Origin: an uncultured Lachnospiraceae bacterium
Lineage (GTDB): Bacteria; Bacillota; Clostridia; Lachnospirales; Lachnospiraceae
DNA length: 64,000 bases
Assembly: GCA_910586205.1 (NCBI GenBank)
Contig: CAJUGD010000019.1
Location: 1-64,000 of the forward strand
Direction of reading: 5' to 3'
The position numbers and the translations under genes are program-made. The number at the start of each line of letters is the position of its first letter. Within the stretch, counting starts at the first letter, position 1. Under the pieces are notes generated by a model. The model worked only from the letters and a program-made list of their open reading frames with translations. It had not been told where the DNA came from and ran no database searches. Below, in pieces: positions 17,207 through 24,991 of the stretch.

Positions 17207-17310
17207 CTGGGTGGATACCTGATGCTTCTTGTCTGGCAGAGCCGGGCAAGAAGATGCCTCCCTGAACAATATATGTATCGGTCACTGTCTGGAGAAATTG
17301 TAGAAAAAGC

Positions 17311-17339
17311 TTGCATTTACAAGAAAATTATGTTAATAT
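17311..17339 (+). promoter_or_regulatory. Candidate promoter of rplS
   Basis: TTGCAT at 17311-17316 and TAATAT at 17334-17339, spacer 17, with an extended TG before the -10. It would give rplS its own ~85-nt leader. A GC-rich hairpin at about 17223-17259 lies upstream and lacks a U tract. Confidence 0.45.
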
Positions 17340-17429
17340 CAAATGCGTTGTGACGAAGAAAAAGAGATGGTCCTCTGTTGCCCCAAAAGCATTAAAGAAC
17401 ATCAAACATATGAAGGAGGTTCACACAAC

Positions 17430-17777
17430 ATGAATGATATCATTAAGAAAATCGAAGATGAGCAGCTTAAGGAATCTGTTCCGGAATTTCATGTAGGCGA
17501 CACCGTTCGGGTGCATAACAAGATCAAAGAGGGAAACCGCGAGAGAATCCAGATTTTTGAGGGAACCGTGATTAAGAGACAGAACGGCGGCGCCCGCGAG
17601 ACCTTCACTGTCCGGAAAAATTCTAACGGAATCGGCGTAGAGAAGACCTGGCCGGTACACTCTCCTTTTGTGGACAATATTGAAGTGGTCCGCAGAGGTA
17701 AAGTGAGACGTGCGAAGCTGAACTACCTGAGAGACCGGGTAGGCAAGCGTGCAAAGGTAAAAGAGCTGGTTAAGTAA
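17430..17777 (+). CDS. rplS: 50S ribosomal protein bL19
   Basis: 115 residues with FHVGDTVRVHNKIKEGNRER, IQIFEGTVIKRQNGG and the basic C-terminus KLNYLRDRVGKRAKVKEL. bL19 sits at the subunit interface. GAAGGAGGT precedes the ATG at 17430; upstream in-frame codons are rejected as leader. Followed by an intrinsic terminator. Confidence 0.96.
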   Translation: MNDIIKKIEDEQLKESVPEFHVGDTVRVHNKIKEGNRERIQIFEGTVIKRQNGGARETFTVRKNSNGIGVEKTWPVHSPFVDNIEVVRRGKVRRAKLNYLRDRVGKRAKVKELVK

Positions 17778-17830
17778 TGGATAAGGAAAGCGGCGGCGGA
17801 AAGTTATTTCCATGCTGCTGCAAAAGCCAT

Positions 17831-17860
17831 GGGACAATGAAAATTGTCCCTTCCTTTTTA
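17831..17860 (+). terminator. Intrinsic terminator after rplS
   Basis: GGGACAAT (17831-17838) and ATTGTCCC (17843-17850) form an exact stem with a GAAA loop, followed by a T-rich tract. Confidence 0.8.
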
Positions 17861-17887
17861 TTTTTTAATTTGATTAAAATGATGTTG

Positions 17888-17909
17888 GGGTCAAAAGGTC
17901 TTTTGACCC
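17888..17909. repeat. 22-bp intergenic palindrome
   Basis: GGGTCAAAAG and CTTTTGACCC are exact inverted repeats separated by GT. It lies between the rplS terminator and the lepB -10 and has no U tract. It could be an operator or a dispersed palindromic repeat. Confidence 0.55.
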
Positions 17910-17949
17910 TGGTATCATTAAAATAAATGTAAAATCGGAATTTTCCGTT

Positions 17950-17955
17950 TATAAT
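17950..17955 (+). promoter_or_regulatory. Candidate -10 element for lepB
   Basis: A perfect TATAAT 16 bases before the chosen lepB start. No convincing -35 is visible at 16-18 bases spacing. The predicted leader is very short. Confidence 0.35.
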
Positions 17956-17971
17956 AGATGGGGTGGAATCA

Positions 17972-18520
17972 GTGGATTTTTATAGCAGAGAGGAAGTAAG
18001 CACCGTTCGTGTGATTATGAGCTGGGTAGTGGATGTGACCGTTGTGATCGCATTTGCCTGGTTTTGTATGCATACTTTTGGAGTACAGATTACAATGGCG
18101 GGTCAGTCTATGATGCCGCTTTTAAATTCCGGAGATGTGGTTTGGATGAACAGGCTGGTCTATGATTTCGGCAAACCGGAGCGGCTGGATGTGGTAGTGT
18201 TTCAGCGGGAGGATAAAAGGACGGTCAAGAGGGTGATCGGGCTTCCGGGCGAGACCATACAGATTCAGGGAGGATATGTGTATATCAACGGGGAACGGCT
18301 GGCGGCAGACAACGGGCTGGATCAGGTTTCCTTGGCCGGACTGGCGGAGAATCCCATAGAGTTAGGAGAAGATGAGTATTTTCTTCTGGGGGATAACCGG
18401 GACAGCAGTGAGGACAGCCGTTTTGCCAATGTGGGGAATGTAAAAAGAGAACAGATTTTAGGAAAGGTATGGATGCGGGTCTATCCGTTTATGGACATTC
18501 GGCTGATCCGTTCTCATTGA
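17972..18520 (+). CDS. lepB: Signal peptidase I
   Basis: 182 residues, GTG start at 17972 preceded by GGGGTGG. One N-terminal membrane segment (about 13-36), then the serine nucleophile motif MAGQSMMPLLNSGD, the lysine in KRVIGLPGETI, and the GDNRDSSEDSR signature. The enzyme cleaves signal peptides of exported proteins outside the membrane. Length is typical of the short Gram-positive type. An earlier in-frame GTG at 17963 has no room for a ribosome binding site. It lies next to rbgA as in many clostridia. Confidence 0.93.
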   Translation: MDFYSREEVSTVRVIMSWVVDVTVVIAFAWFCMHTFGVQITMAGQSMMPLLNSGDVVWMNRLVYDFGKPERLDVVVFQREDKRTVKRVIGLPGETIQIQGGYVYINGERLAADNGLDQVSLAGLAENPIELGEDEYFLLGDNRDSSEDSRFANVGNVKREQILGKVWMRVYPFMDIRLIRSH

Positions 18521-18534
18521 CAGGAGGAATTGTT

Positions 18535-19440
18535 TTGAATATACAATGGTATCCGGGACATATGACAAAGGCCAAAAGGGCCATGAAGGAAGATATCCGT
18601 CTGATTGACCTGATTATTGAGCTGGTAGATGCGCGGGCGCCTCTGGCAAGCCGGAATCCGGATATTGATGAGTTGGGAAAAGGAAAGGCGCGGCTGATTC
18701 TTCTGAATAAATCAGATTTGGCGGAAGAAAGATGGAACGCTGCCTGGAGCGGCTGGTTTCAGGAAAAAGGATTTTATGTAATGGAGGTTAATTCCCGAAG
18801 CGGTAATGGCCTTAAAAGGATTGGCAGTGTAGTGGCAGACGCCTGCAGAGAAAAACTGGAGCGGGATCGCAGGCGGGGAATCTTAAATCGCCCTGTGCGG
18901 GCTATGGTGGTGGGGATTCCCAATGTGGGAAAGTCTACCTTCATTAATTCTTTTGCCGGAAAGGCATGTACCAAAACCGGCAATAAACCGGGAGTGACCA
19001 AGGGAAATCAATGGATCCGCCTGAACAAGACACTGGAGCTTTTGGATACTCCAGGGATTTTATGGCCTAAATTCGAAGATCAGAAGGTAGGGCTTTTGCT
19101 GGCCATGCTTGGCTCTATTAACGATGAAATTCTGAATCGGGAGGAGCTGGCAGCAGAGCTTTTAAAGCTGATGAAAATACGGTATCCTGAAGCGATAAAG
19201 GAGCGGTATGGGATGCCGTCGGCTGAAGATTTCATGAAAGAAGAAAATACAGACTCGGCAGCAATGCTTGAAAAGGTTGCCGAGGTGCGGTCCTGTCTGA
19301 TGAAAGGCGGAGAATTTGATCTGGCTAAGGCCGCAGGGATTGTGATCGATGATTTCCGCAGCGGAAGGCTGGGACGGATAACGCTGGAAGTGCCGGAGGA
19401 GAAAGAGGCTGAAAAGACAGGAAAAGCTGCAGCAAAATAG
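18535..19440 (+). CDS. rbgA: Ribosome biogenesis GTPase RbgA (YlqF)
   Basis: 301 residues. N-terminus IQWYPGHMTKAKRAM is diagnostic. GTPase motifs are circularly permuted: LNKSD (G4) near residue 62 comes before GIPNVGKST (G1) near 126 and DTPGILWP (G3). RbgA acts late in 50S assembly. TTG start at 18535 with AGGAGG 7 bases upstream; the longer frame overlapping lepB is rejected. Confidence 0.95.
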   Translation: MNIQWYPGHMTKAKRAMKEDIRLIDLIIELVDARAPLASRNPDIDELGKGKARLILLNKSDLAEERWNAAWSGWFQEKGFYVMEVNSRSGNGLKRIGSVVADACREKLERDRRRGILNRPVRAMVVGIPNVGKSTFINSFAGKACTKTGNKPGVTKGNQWIRLNKTLELLDTPGILWPKFEDQKVGLLLAMLGSINDEILNREELAAELLKLMKIRYPEAIKERYGMPSAEDFMKEENTDSAAMLEKVAEVRSCLMKGGEFDLAKAAGIVIDDFRSGRLGRITLEVPEEKEAEKTGKAAAK

Positions 19441-19452
19441 GAGACTGTACAA

Positions 19453-20091
19453 GTGAGAAAATTAAGCGGAGAGAAGCTGGATGCGGAGAGGGCGCGATTG
19501 GAGCAGATGAGGGAATATGAGCATCAGTATGCTTCATACAAGGCAATCTGCGGGATCGACGAGGCAGGCAGAGGGCCTTTGGCTGGTCCGGTAGTGGCAG
19601 GAGCTGTGATTCTTGTACCGGACTGTGAGATTTTATATTTAAATGATTCGAAAAAGCTGTCCCCAAAACGCAGGGAGGAGCTGTTTGCAGAGATTCAGGA
19701 AAAGGCGGTTTCCTGGAGCGTGGGGATTGTGGATGCCGGGGAGATTGACCGGATCAATATTCTCCAGGCCACTTATGAAGCCATGAGAAAAGCCATTGCC
19801 GGTCTGAAGCTCGTACCGGATCTGCTTTTAAATGACGCAGTGGTGATTCCCGAAGTGGAGACAGAGCAGGTTAAGATCATTAAAGGCGATGCAAAAAGTG
19901 TGTCCATTGCGGCAGCAAGCATTTTGGCAAAAGTAACCCGTGACCGGATGATGGAGCAATATGATGCCTTGTATCCGGAGTATGGATTTGCAAAGCATAA
20001 AGGGTATGGGACAGCGGCCCACATGGCGGCTTTACAAAAGCATGGCTTATGCCCGATTCACAGAAAAACCTTTTTAAAGAATCACAAATAA
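19453..20091 (+). CDS. rnhB: Ribonuclease HII
   Basis: 212 residues. GIDEAGRGPLAGPVVAGAVI near residue 36 supplies the first catalytic acidic pair; LNDSKKLSPKRREEL, LLNDAV and the SIAAASILAKVTRDRMM and HKGYGTAAH segments are typical. The enzyme removes RNA from RNA-DNA hybrids and single ribonucleotides. GTG start, 12 bases after rbgA, the common Firmicutes order. Confidence 0.96.
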   Translation: MRKLSGEKLDAERARLEQMREYEHQYASYKAICGIDEAGRGPLAGPVVAGAVILVPDCEILYLNDSKKLSPKRREELFAEIQEKAVSWSVGIVDAGEIDRINILQATYEAMRKAIAGLKLVPDLLLNDAVVIPEVETEQVKIIKGDAKSVSIAAASILAKVTRDRMMEQYDALYPEYGFAKHKGYGTAAHMAALQKHGLCPIHRKTFLKNHK

Positions 20092-20122
20092 ACTAGTCTA
20101 CTGTCTAGATAAAAGGATAGGA

Positions 20123-20485
20123 ATGGGGAAGAAAAGAATAGACCGTCCGAATAAGCGCCGTTTAGGAAGCCAATATGAGTGCATGGCGGCAGAATATCTG
20201 GAAAAACAGGGTGTAGTGATTTTAGAGAAAAACTACCAGGCCCGTCAGGGGGAAATTGATCTTATTGGTAAAGACAGAGATTATCTGATCTTTGTGGAGG
20301 TAAAATACCGCAGAAATGCAGACAGCGGTGTTCCGGCAGAAGCAGTGACTTTACAAAAGCAGCGCCATATCCGCATGACAGCGCAATATTATCTTTATAG
20401 CCGCCGGTATGGGGACATCCCATGCCGGTTTGACGTGGTAAGCATTTTAGCCCAGGAAATCCAGTGGATCAAGGATGCATTTTAA
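20123..20485 (+). CDS. YraN family (UPF0102) endonuclease-like protein
   Basis: 120 residues. GSQYECMAAEYLEKQGVVILEKNY, then GEIDLIGKD and FVEVKYRR match the UPF0102/YraN family, which has a restriction-endonuclease-like fold with catalytic-type D and ExK residues. Role in the cell is unclear. It follows rnhB, its usual partner. Confidence 0.92.
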   Translation: MGKKRIDRPNKRRLGSQYECMAAEYLEKQGVVILEKNYQARQGEIDLIGKDRDYLIFVEVKYRRNADSGVPAEAVTLQKQRHIRMTAQYYLYSRRYGDIPCRFDVVSILAQEIQWIKDAF

Positions 20486-20491
20486 GAATAC

Positions 20492-20593
20492 AAGATGTAT
20501 CACAAGATAAACAAAAAGACAAGATAAGATGTATCACAAGATGCACGAAAAGGCAAGACAAGATGTATCATAAGATGTACAAAAAGGCAAGGG
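20492..20593. repeat. Three tandem copies of a 34-bp repeat
   Basis: Units start at 20492, 20526 and 20560 with AAGATGTATC; each ends with a purine-rich run such as AAAAGGCAAGAC. The period is exactly 34 and copies differ at a few bases. The array fills the gap between the YraN and PgeF genes and supplies the region upstream of the pgeF ribosome binding site. Confidence 0.85.
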
Positions 20594-20604
20594 AGTGATA
20601 AGAA

Positions 20605-21453
20605 ATGGATTGGAACCGGAAATCAGGAAAAGAAATGCTTGATATAAAAGAAAAAAACGGCGTGGTCTGGCTGGAATTTCCGGCTTTGGCCAAAACAGGG
20701 ATGGTAAAACATGGATTTTCCACCAGGCTGGGAGGCGTCAGTGAAGGTGAATTTTCTACTATGAATTTTACTTTTACCAGAGGAGACAACCCAGATCATG
20801 TAAAAGAGAATTACCGGCGGATGTCAGAAGCCCTTTTGGTGGATGAAAAAAAGATGGTTCTATCCTGGCAGACCCATACCACCAATGTCCGGGCCGTGAC
20901 AGAGGAAGATGCGGGAAAGGGCATCTGGCGGGAGCGGGACTATCAGGATGTGGATGGACTGGTTACCAATGTACCCGGGATTACGCTGGTGACATTTTTT
21001 GCAGATTGTGTGCCCCTTTATGTGATAGATCCGGTTCACAGGGCCATTGGGCTTTCTCATTCCGGATGGAGAGGCACTGTGGAGAGAATGGGAGAGAAAA
21101 CCTTAAAGGTAATGGAAAAGGAATATGGCACCAGGGCAGAGGATGTGGTTGTGGGGATTGGTCCTAGTATCTGCCAGGATTGTTTTGAGGTGGGGCCGGA
21201 AGTGGCGGATGCTTTTGCAGGAGCCTTTCAGAAGGAAAAGCTTCCCTGTCTTTATTATAAAAAAGAAAACGGAAAGTATCAGTTGGATTTGTGGAAAGCA
21301 AATGAAATTATTTTTCAGGAAGCAGGGGTGAAAGAGGAGCATATCCATGTAACGGATATTTGCACCCACTGCAATCCAAAGCTTTTGTTTTCCCATCGGG
21401 CAGTGGGGACAAAAAGAGGAAACTTAGCAGCATTTTTGTGCCTCAAAGGGTGA
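20605..21453 (+). CDS. pgeF: PgeF/YfiH-type multicopper-like (laccase domain) protein
   Basis: 282 residues. KHGFSTRLGGVSEG, SWQTHTTNV, FADCVPLYVID, LSHSGWRGTVERM and CTHCNPKLLFSHR are the conserved His/Cys motifs of the YfiH/YlmD family. Members act as purine nucleoside phosphorylase/deaminase or as peptidoglycan editing factor; which applies here cannot be read from the sequence. The stop codon lies inside a terminator hairpin. Confidence 0.9.
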   Translation: MDWNRKSGKEMLDIKEKNGVVWLEFPALAKTGMVKHGFSTRLGGVSEGEFSTMNFTFTRGDNPDHVKENYRRMSEALLVDEKKMVLSWQTHTTNVRAVTEEDAGKGIWRERDYQDVDGLVTNVPGITLVTFFADCVPLYVIDPVHRAIGLSHSGWRGTVERMGEKTLKVMEKEYGTRAEDVVVGIGPSICQDCFEVGPEVADAFAGAFQKEKLPCLYYKKENGKYQLDLWKANEIIFQEAGVKEEHIHVTDICTHCNPKLLFSHRAVGTKRGNLAAFLCLKG

Positions 21454-21468
21454 ATCCCCTTTGTTTTA
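21444..21468 (+). terminator. Intrinsic terminator overlapping the pgeF stop
   Basis: CAAAGGG (21444-21450) pairs with CCCTTTG (21457-21463), followed by TTTT. The loop contains the pgeF stop codon. Confidence 0.65.
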
Positions 21469-21503
21469 GGAAATTTCAGGAAAAATGAAAGAAGGTGATT
21501 GGC

Positions 21504-22058
21504 ATGAAGATTATGATCATGGGGTACAGCGGAAGCGGGAAATCCACATTGGCAGCATATTTGGGCAGAAAATATGGACTCCGGGTTCTGCATCTGGATC
21601 GTGTGTTCTGGCTTCCCGGATGGAAGGAACGCCCGAGGGAGGAGATGAGAGAAATGGTTTCCCGGTTTATGGGGAAACAGGATTCCTGGGTGATTGACGG
21701 AAATTATACAAAATCAGAGTATGAAAGGCGGTTAAAAGAGTCAGATCAGATCATCATTTTGATGTTTAACCGTTTTTCCTGTCTGTACCGGGTATGGAAG
21801 CGGTACCGGAAATATAAAGGCATAACCAGGAGCTGTATGGGGAAGGGGTGTACGGAAAAACTGGATCCGGAATTTATATGGTGGGTGCTTTGGGAGGGAC
21901 GTACCAGAGAACGCAGAAAAGAGATTGAAAGAGTGAGAAAACAATACAAGGGAAAGGTAATGGCAGTAAAAAACCAGAGAGAGCTGAATGAGATCTATAG
22001 GAAAGGATGCCGTCCCGTTCACTTTGGAAAATGTAAACGGGACGGCACATCTGTTTAA
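21504..22058 (+). CDS. P-loop NTPase, FlaR/adenylate-kinase-like
   Basis: 184 residues. Walker A GYSGSGKSTLA at the N-terminus, then LDRVFWLPGW, WVIDGNYTKSEYERR and ILMFNRFSCLYRVWKR are typical of the small kinase-like family annotated as DNA topology modulation protein FlaR. The substrate is unknown. GAAGGTGAT supports the ATG at 21504. The gene converges on and overlaps the prs-like gene by 4 bases, and an 11-bp perfect stem (22009-22019 with 22036-22046) lies in its 3' end. Confidence 0.78.
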   Translation: MKIMIMGYSGSGKSTLAAYLGRKYGLRVLHLDRVFWLPGWKERPREEMREMVSRFMGKQDSWVIDGNYTKSEYERRLKESDQIIILMFNRFSCLYRVWKRYRKYKGITRSCMGKGCTEKLDPEFIWWVLWEGRTRERRKEIERVRKQYKGKVMAVKNQRELNEIYRKGCRPVHFGKCKRDGTSV

Positions 22059-23263
22059 ACAATTCTCTGAAAATACTCATATCCGTCAGACTGATACCGC
22101 CGCACCAGCTTTTGGATTTTCTCTGTGGAGGATAATGCTGCCTCAATAGACACATCGTGGTTAAAGGAATTCATAATGGCAGCCAGATACCGGCTCATAT
22201 CTGCCTCTAAATACCATTTGCGCTCAAGAAGCGCCGGTGGACGATAGTTTAGATTGGTTGTAATCACATAGTCAATATAACCTTTGTGATAAAACTCATC
22301 AAACTTTTCAAGCCCATTGGTAAAAAGGCCGAAGGTACAGCAGATAATGACCTTTTTGGCCTTTCTCTCTTTCAGCTCTCTTGCAGTGTCCAGCATACTT
22401 TCCCCGGAGGAAATCATATCGTCAATGATCAGCACAGTCTTGTCTTCCACTGAGGAACCCAGAAATTCATGGGCCACAATGGGATTTCTGCCGTCAATGA
22501 TGCGGGAATAATCACGGCGCTTATAGAACATTCCCATGTCCACGCTTAAGTTGTTGGCAAGATACACAGCCCGGTTCATGGCTCCCTCGTCCGGACTGAT
22601 TACCATAAGATGATCTTTGTCAATCTTTAAAGAACGGTCATAGGCAAAAAGGGTCTTGATGAACTGATAGGTAGGCATAAAATTGTCAAAGCCGCTTAGG
22701 GGAATGGCATTTTGTACCCTGGGATCATGAGCGTCAAAGGTAATGATATTGGAAACACCCATAGAGATAAGTTCTTCCAATGCCATGGCACAGTCTAAGG
22801 ATTCCCGCTTTGAGCGTTTGTGCTGGCGTCCTTCATAGAGAAAGGGCATGATCACGTTAACCCGGTGGGCAGTGGCAGCGGAGGCGCCGATAATCCGCTT
22901 TAAATCCTGATAATGGTCATCCGGCGACATGTGGTTGGTGTAGCCGCAGACAGGATAGGAAATACTATAATTGGTCACATCTACCATAACAAACAAATCT
23001 GCGCCCCGGACCGATTCCCGGATAACAGCCTTTGCCTCACCGGAACCAAACCTGGGGCATGAGCATTTGAGAAGATAGGAATCTTTGTGATAGCCCCGGT
23101 AATTCAGATCCTTTTGTCTGCGTATCAGTTCTTCTGTGTCGTTTTTCCGAAATTCTACAATATGGCTGTTTACCTTTTGAGCTAAGCTTCTGCAGCTTTC
23201 AAGCGCTGCAATCTTCAGAGGGGCAATGGGCAAAATGTCGTTGAAAACGTAATTATTTGCCAT
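22055..23263 (-). CDS. prs: Ribose-phosphate pyrophosphokinase (PRPP synthase), long divergent form
   Basis: 402 residues. The PRPP-binding loop VLIIDDMISSGESML near residue 290 and FDAHDPRVQNAIP correspond to conserved PRPP synthase elements, with two phosphoribosyltransferase-type folds. It is about 80 residues longer than the usual ~315-residue enzyme and its motifs differ from the classical ones, a form seen in clostridia. It would convert ribose-5-phosphate and ATP to PRPP. ATG at 23263 has AAGGAG upstream; a further in-frame ATG ten codons earlier is rejected. Confidence 0.85.
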   Translation of the reverse strand: MANNYVFNDILPIAPLKIAALESCRSLAQKVNSHIVEFRKNDTEELIRRQKDLNYRGYHKDSYLLKCSCPRFGSGEAKAVIRESVRGADLFVMVDVTNYSISYPVCGYTNHMSPDDHYQDLKRIIGASAATAHRVNVIMPFLYEGRQHKRSKRESLDCAMALEELISMGVSNIITFDAHDPRVQNAIPLSGFDNFMPTYQFIKTLFAYDRSLKIDKDHLMVISPDEGAMNRAVYLANNLSVDMGMFYKRRDYSRIIDGRNPIVAHEFLGSSVEDKTVLIIDDMISSGESMLDTARELKERKAKKVIICCTFGLFTNGLEKFDEFYHKGYIDYVITTNLNYRPPALLERKWYLEADMSRYLAAIMNSFNHDVSIEAALSSTEKIQKLVRRYQSDGYEYFQRIV

Positions 23264-23311
23264 GGTGAACTCCTTTCGGATAAAGAGTTGCAAAAATACT
23301 GCACTACATTA

Positions 23312-23341
23312 CTTATAGCATTTACAAATGAGGAACGTCAA
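23312..23341 (-). promoter_or_regulatory. Promoter of the prs-like gene
   Basis: On the minus strand, TTGACG (23341-23336) and TATAAG (23317-23312) with an 18-base spacer, 49 bases before the start codon. Confidence 0.6.
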
Positions 23342-23385
23342 TAGAAAGTGTCGCATTTTGCAAAAAAAAAACAAAATCTCATTCC

Positions 23386-23414
23386 TTTACAAAGAAGAAG
23401 AATGTTGCTATGAT
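23386..23414 (+). promoter_or_regulatory. Promoter of the DUF512 radical SAM gene
   Basis: TTTACA at 23386-23391 and TATGAT at 23409-23414, spacer 17. It leaves a ~100-nt leader before 23526 in which nothing else was recognised. Confidence 0.6.
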
Positions 23415-23525
23415 GAATATCAGGAAGGGCAGAGAGAGCGTGTATCGGATGGAAGGCAATTTTAGGAAACGCTCTGGCGCCGGAAATGATCGAAGCTTTA
23501 GGCAGAACAGGAGAGGAAGGACAGA

Positions 23526-24905
23526 ATGGAGAGACAGGGACATAAAATCAGGGCCATAGAGCCCGGTTCCATAGCAGAGGAGCTGGAGTTGGAGCCAGGA
23601 GACGTGCTTTTGGAAATCAACGGAAACCCGATTCAGGATGTTTTTGATTACAAGTATTATGAGGACAGTGAAAATATGGTGATGCTGGTTGAAAAGGCCG
23701 ACAAAGAGCTGTGGGAGTTAGAGACCTGGCATGATTATGAGGATCTGGGGATTGTTTTTGAAAATAGCCTGATGAGTGATTATAAGTCCTGCTGCAACAA
23801 ATGTATTTTCTGTTTTATTGACCAGATGCCGCCGGGTATGAGAGAGACCCTTTATTTTAAGGATGATGATTCCAGGCTCTCCTTTCTTCAGGGCAATTAT
23901 ATTACTTTGACCAATATGAAAGATGAGGATATAGAACGGATTATCCGGTTTCACTTAGCGCCCATTAACATTTCCGTCCATACAACCAATCCCGAGCTGC
24001 GCTGCAGGATGCTCCACAACCGTTTTGCCGGGGAGGCGTTAAAGAAGATAGATCTTCTTTATGAGGCCCAGGTGCCCATGAACGGACAGATCGTGCTGTG
24101 CCGGGAATTTAACGATGGGGCGGAGCTGGAGCGAACCATTCATGACTTAAGGAAATATCTGCCTTATATGGAAAGCGTGTCCGTGGTTCCGGTGGGTCTT
24201 TCTAAGTTTCGAGACGGGTTAGAACCGCTAAAGCCTTTTGATAAGGAGTCTGCAGAAGCTGCTTTGGAAATTATTGAGCGGCATCAGAGAGAAATTTTTC
24301 AAGAGCATGGGACCCATTTTATCCATGCCAGCGATGAATTTTATATTCTGGCAGGCAGGGAACTTCCGGATGAGGAGCGCTATGACGGGTATCCTCAGCT
24401 TGAGAACGGGGTGGGAATGCTGCGTCTTTTAGATCGGGAGGTGACAGATGCCCTGACAGAGCTGTCAGAGGAAGATCTGTTCATAGAGCATGAGACAATA
24501 TCCATTGCCACGGGCCTGCTTGCCTATCCTTATTTAAAAAAGCAGGTAGAAAAGATTACCCGGCAGTTTCCCCAAAAAAAGGTTCATGTGTATGCTGTCC
24601 GCAATGAATTTTTCGGGGAGATGATTACCGTGGCAGGGCTTTTGACCGGACAGGATCTTATAAGGCAGCTTCAAGGAAAAGAGCTGGGACAGCGTCTTTT
24701 GCTTCCGTGCTGTATGTTTAGAAGCGGAGAGGAGGTGTTTTTAGACGATATTACCCGAAGGCAGGCAGAAAACACTTTACAAGTTCCGGTAAATATTGTA
24801 AAATCAGGCGGTCAGGATTTGGTGTACGGGATTTTAGGACTGGAAGAACCAGAAGACGGGATGGAAGGCTCTGCTTTTTATGAAGGGTATGAGCTTCGGG
24901 AGTAA
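23526..24905 (+). CDS. DUF512 radical SAM protein with N-terminal PDZ-like domain
   Basis: 459 residues. A short PDZ-like part (residues ~5-60: IRAIEPGSIAEELELEPGDVL, INGNPI) is followed by a cysteine cluster CCNKCIFCFIDQMPPGMR near residue 87, the 4Fe-4S radical SAM-type motif of the DUF512 family, and by FKDDDSRLSFLQGNYITLTN and the C-terminal VNIVKSGGQDLVYGILG. Function is unknown; in Firmicutes the family is usually next to der, as here. Confidence 0.88.
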   Translation: MERQGHKIRAIEPGSIAEELELEPGDVLLEINGNPIQDVFDYKYYEDSENMVMLVEKADKELWELETWHDYEDLGIVFENSLMSDYKSCCNKCIFCFIDQMPPGMRETLYFKDDDSRLSFLQGNYITLTNMKDEDIERIIRFHLAPINISVHTTNPELRCRMLHNRFAGEALKKIDLLYEAQVPMNGQIVLCREFNDGAELERTIHDLRKYLPYMESVSVVPVGLSKFRDGLEPLKPFDKESAEAALEIIERHQREIFQEHGTHFIHASDEFYILAGRELPDEERYDGYPQLENGVGMLRLLDREVTDALTELSEEDLFIEHETISIATGLLAYPYLKKQVEKITRQFPQKKVHVYAVRNEFFGEMITVAGLLTGQDLIRQLQGKELGQRLLLPCCMFRSGEEVFLDDITRRQAENTLQVPVNIVKSGGQDLVYGILGLEEPEDGMEGSAFYEGYELRE

Positions 24906-24991
24906 GAAGCTGTCCAAAATTACTGATGCAGGCTGCACAGGATTTTTCGGGCATTTCCTAAAGGCTGCAGACAGGCAGAAGGAGAAAATAT

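Noticed and set aside
17223..17259. GC-rich hairpin after trmD as a terminator
   Set aside because: The stem contains wobble pairs and is not followed by a U run.
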